From positions 1 through 64,000 of the forward strand of contig NZ_LZGW01000038.1 of assembly GCF_001690275.1 (NCBI RefSeq): 64,000 bases of DNA, in the 5' to 3' direction. The position numbers and the translations under genes were made by a program. The first letter of the stretch is position 1. Every line of letters starts with the position of its first letter. The notes under the pieces are model-generated. The model did not search any database and was not told the origin of the DNA. It saw nothing but the letters and a program-made list of their open reading frames with translations. The stretch is from Gilliamella sp. WF3-4 (GTDB taxonomy: Bacteria; Pseudomonadota; Gammaproteobacteria; Enterobacterales; Orbaceae). Shown piece after piece: positions 62,749 through 64,000 of this stretch.

Positions 62749-63711
62749 TTAACCCATGCTTAGTTGTTCACCAACAACAAACCATGTTTTACGAGAATTT
62801 AATAAATCTTGCGCTGACATCGGTTTTTTACCTGCAGGTTGTAGAAGTGTTATATTCAATGCATTTTGGCTAGTTGCAATACAAATACCATTTTTATCTG
62901 CTTTTAAAATAGTGCCTGCGGGTTGTTCTGTGTCAATTTCAACAACAGCGGCTTGCCATACCTTAATCGGCTCACCATTAATGTCAAAATAGCTAACTGG
63001 CCATGGGTTAAAAGCGCGAATACAACGTTCAAGTTGCTTAGCAGGTAAACTCCAATCAAGTTTTGCCTCCTGTTTTGAAAGTTTTTCGGCATAGGTTGCT
63101 TGTGATGAATCTTGCCTTTCTGGTTGGATTCTTCCTTCGCCGATTAAGGCTAATGTATCAAGTAGCGCTTGTGGTCCTAATTGGGCTAGTTTTTCATACA
63201 GTGATGCGCTGGTGTCGGTATGCTCAATTGGGCAAGAAAGTTTATATAACATATCACCCGTATCAAGCCCTGCGTCCATCTGCATGATAGTAACACCTGT
63301 AACTTGATCGCCAGCCCAGCAAGCACGTTGAATAGGTGCTGCACCACGCCAACGTGGTAGTAATGAACCATGCACATTCAAACAGCCTAATTTAGGCATA
63401 TCAAGTACAGATTGTGGTAAAATCAGCCCGTAAGCAACAACAATCATAATATCAGCATTTAATTTTTCAATAATTTTTTGATTTTCTTCATTTTTAAGCG
63501 TTACTGGTTGATAAACAGTAATATCATGCTCAACAGCCAATTGCTTAACAGGGCTTGCTGTTAACTTATTACCACGACCAGCAGGTCGATCGGGTTGAGT
63601 AAAAACAGCAATCACATTATGATGAGACTCAATTAGCGCCTTTAGATGAGTCGCGGCAAAATCAGGTGTGCCAGCAAAAATAATATTTAATGGTTTAGTT
63701 ATATGTGGCAT
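62749..63711 (-). CDS. fmt: Methionyl-tRNA formyltransferase Fmt
   Basis: The formyl-transferase signatures are Phe-Ala-Gly-Thr-Pro-Asp-Phe-Ala, [17 protein letters not shown] and Gly-Asp-Met-Leu. It formylates the initiator Met-tRNA using 10-formyl-THF. The frame opens at 63756, but ATG 63711 with GGAT upstream starts the usual N-terminus and gives 320 residues. The def gene that often precedes fmt is not between it and the window edge. Confidence 0.94.
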   Translation of the reverse strand: MPHITKPLNIIFAGTPDFAATHLKALIESHHNVIAVFTQPDRPAGRGNKLTASPVKQLAVEHDITVYQPVTLKNEENQKIIEKLNADIMIVVAYGLILPQSVLDMPKLGCLNVHGSLLPRWRGAAPIQRACWAGDQVTGVTIMQMDAGLDTGDMLYKLSCPIEHTDTSASLYEKLAQLGPQALLDTLALIGEGRIQPERQDSSQATYAEKLSKQEAKLDWSLPAKQLERCIRAFNPWPVSYFDINGEPIKVWQAAVVEIDTEQPAGTILKADKNGICIATSQNALNITLLQPAGKKPMSAQDLLNSRKTWFVVGEQLSMG

Positions 63712-63907
63712 TAGCGTTATATCCATAATTAAAAGATAATAGAAATTATACCCCAAATTTTAGCAAGAATCTTTAATCAGCAAGGAGTGATATTTATTTG
63801 TATGCTTTCGGGTGTGCTATGCTTGCTCCGCTGGTGGTTTATTCTGATGCCAAATAACAACCGTCCACAGCCGATTGGGGGGGTTAAAAATGGGATATTT
63901 GGCGCTT

Positions 63908-63950
63908 AAAAATCATTCAGAAAATCCATTGATTTTATTGAAGTTTTTAT
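63908..63950 (+). repeat. 43-base interspersed repeat, copy 2
   Basis: This copy differs from 30012-30054 at five of 43 positions. It lies in gene-free DNA upstream of fmt, 23 bases after a seven-G run at 63879-63885. The flanks of the two copies do not match. The reading frame of either copy is not clearly coding. Confidence 0.6.
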
Positions 63951-64000
63951 TTTTTTCTGGATTAAAACATGAAATGTAATTTTAAACCCAGTGAAGTGAA

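Overview
The window is AT-rich DNA from a gammaproteobacterium. Gene content and order (slt-trpR, iscRSUA-hscBA-fdx, S10-spc-alpha ribosomal operons with an alpha-operon leader very like that of Escherichia coli, slyX/radC/slyD, fabI, tehB with a cupin domain as in Haemophilus, fmt) point to the Enterobacterales/Pasteurellales/Orbales side. Low GC and the style of the proteins make an Orbaceae gut symbiont (Gilliamella-like) my best guess; this is inference, not a database result.

Region 1 (1-10.9 kb) is a type VI secretion (T6SS) effector/immunity island in decay and recombination. It holds an effector-like gene whose C-terminal lysozyme-like domain is separated from the body by a frameshift at a four-copy AACCA pentanucleotide tract, followed by a candidate periplasmic immunity gene. 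Next come a second degenerate copy of the same effector N-terminus beside an M23 peptidase-like domain, two paralogous exported proteins, and a third remnant truncated by a degenerate IS3-family element. About 1.3 kb of eroded DNA closes the region. Several exported proteins look like immunity proteins retained after their effectors decayed.

Region 2 (10.9-21.1 kb) is a T6SS structural cluster on the + strand: PAAR, an unnamed membrane protein, TssM, TssA, TssF, TssG, TssJ and TssE. TssB, TssC, TssK, TssL, TssH, Hcp and VgrG are not seen here and presumably lie to the left of the window or elsewhere.

Region 3 (21.2-38.9 kb) is housekeeping and mixed: suhB, copA, an exported FAD-linked oxidase, tilS, metC, an AcpT-like phosphopantetheinyl transferase, an Mrr-like restriction endonuclease, a tyrosine phosphatase, pepB, ppiA, a ComF/GntX protein, nfuA, a Rob-like AraC regulator, trpR and slt.

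Region 4 (39.0-44.3 kb) is the complete isc iron-sulfur assembly operon without a visible iscX. An IscR-type operator overlaps its promoter.

Region 5 (44.4-58.4 kb) is the S10, spc and alpha operons in canonical order, from rpsJ to rplQ. Promoters, a leader hairpin, an S10/spc terminator and the S4-type alpha leader are visible.

Region 6 (58.5-64 kb) holds slyX, radC, slyD, fabI, tehB and fmt. A 43-base interspersed repeat occurs near 30.0 kb and again at the right edge. I see no tRNA, rRNA or CRISPR array.
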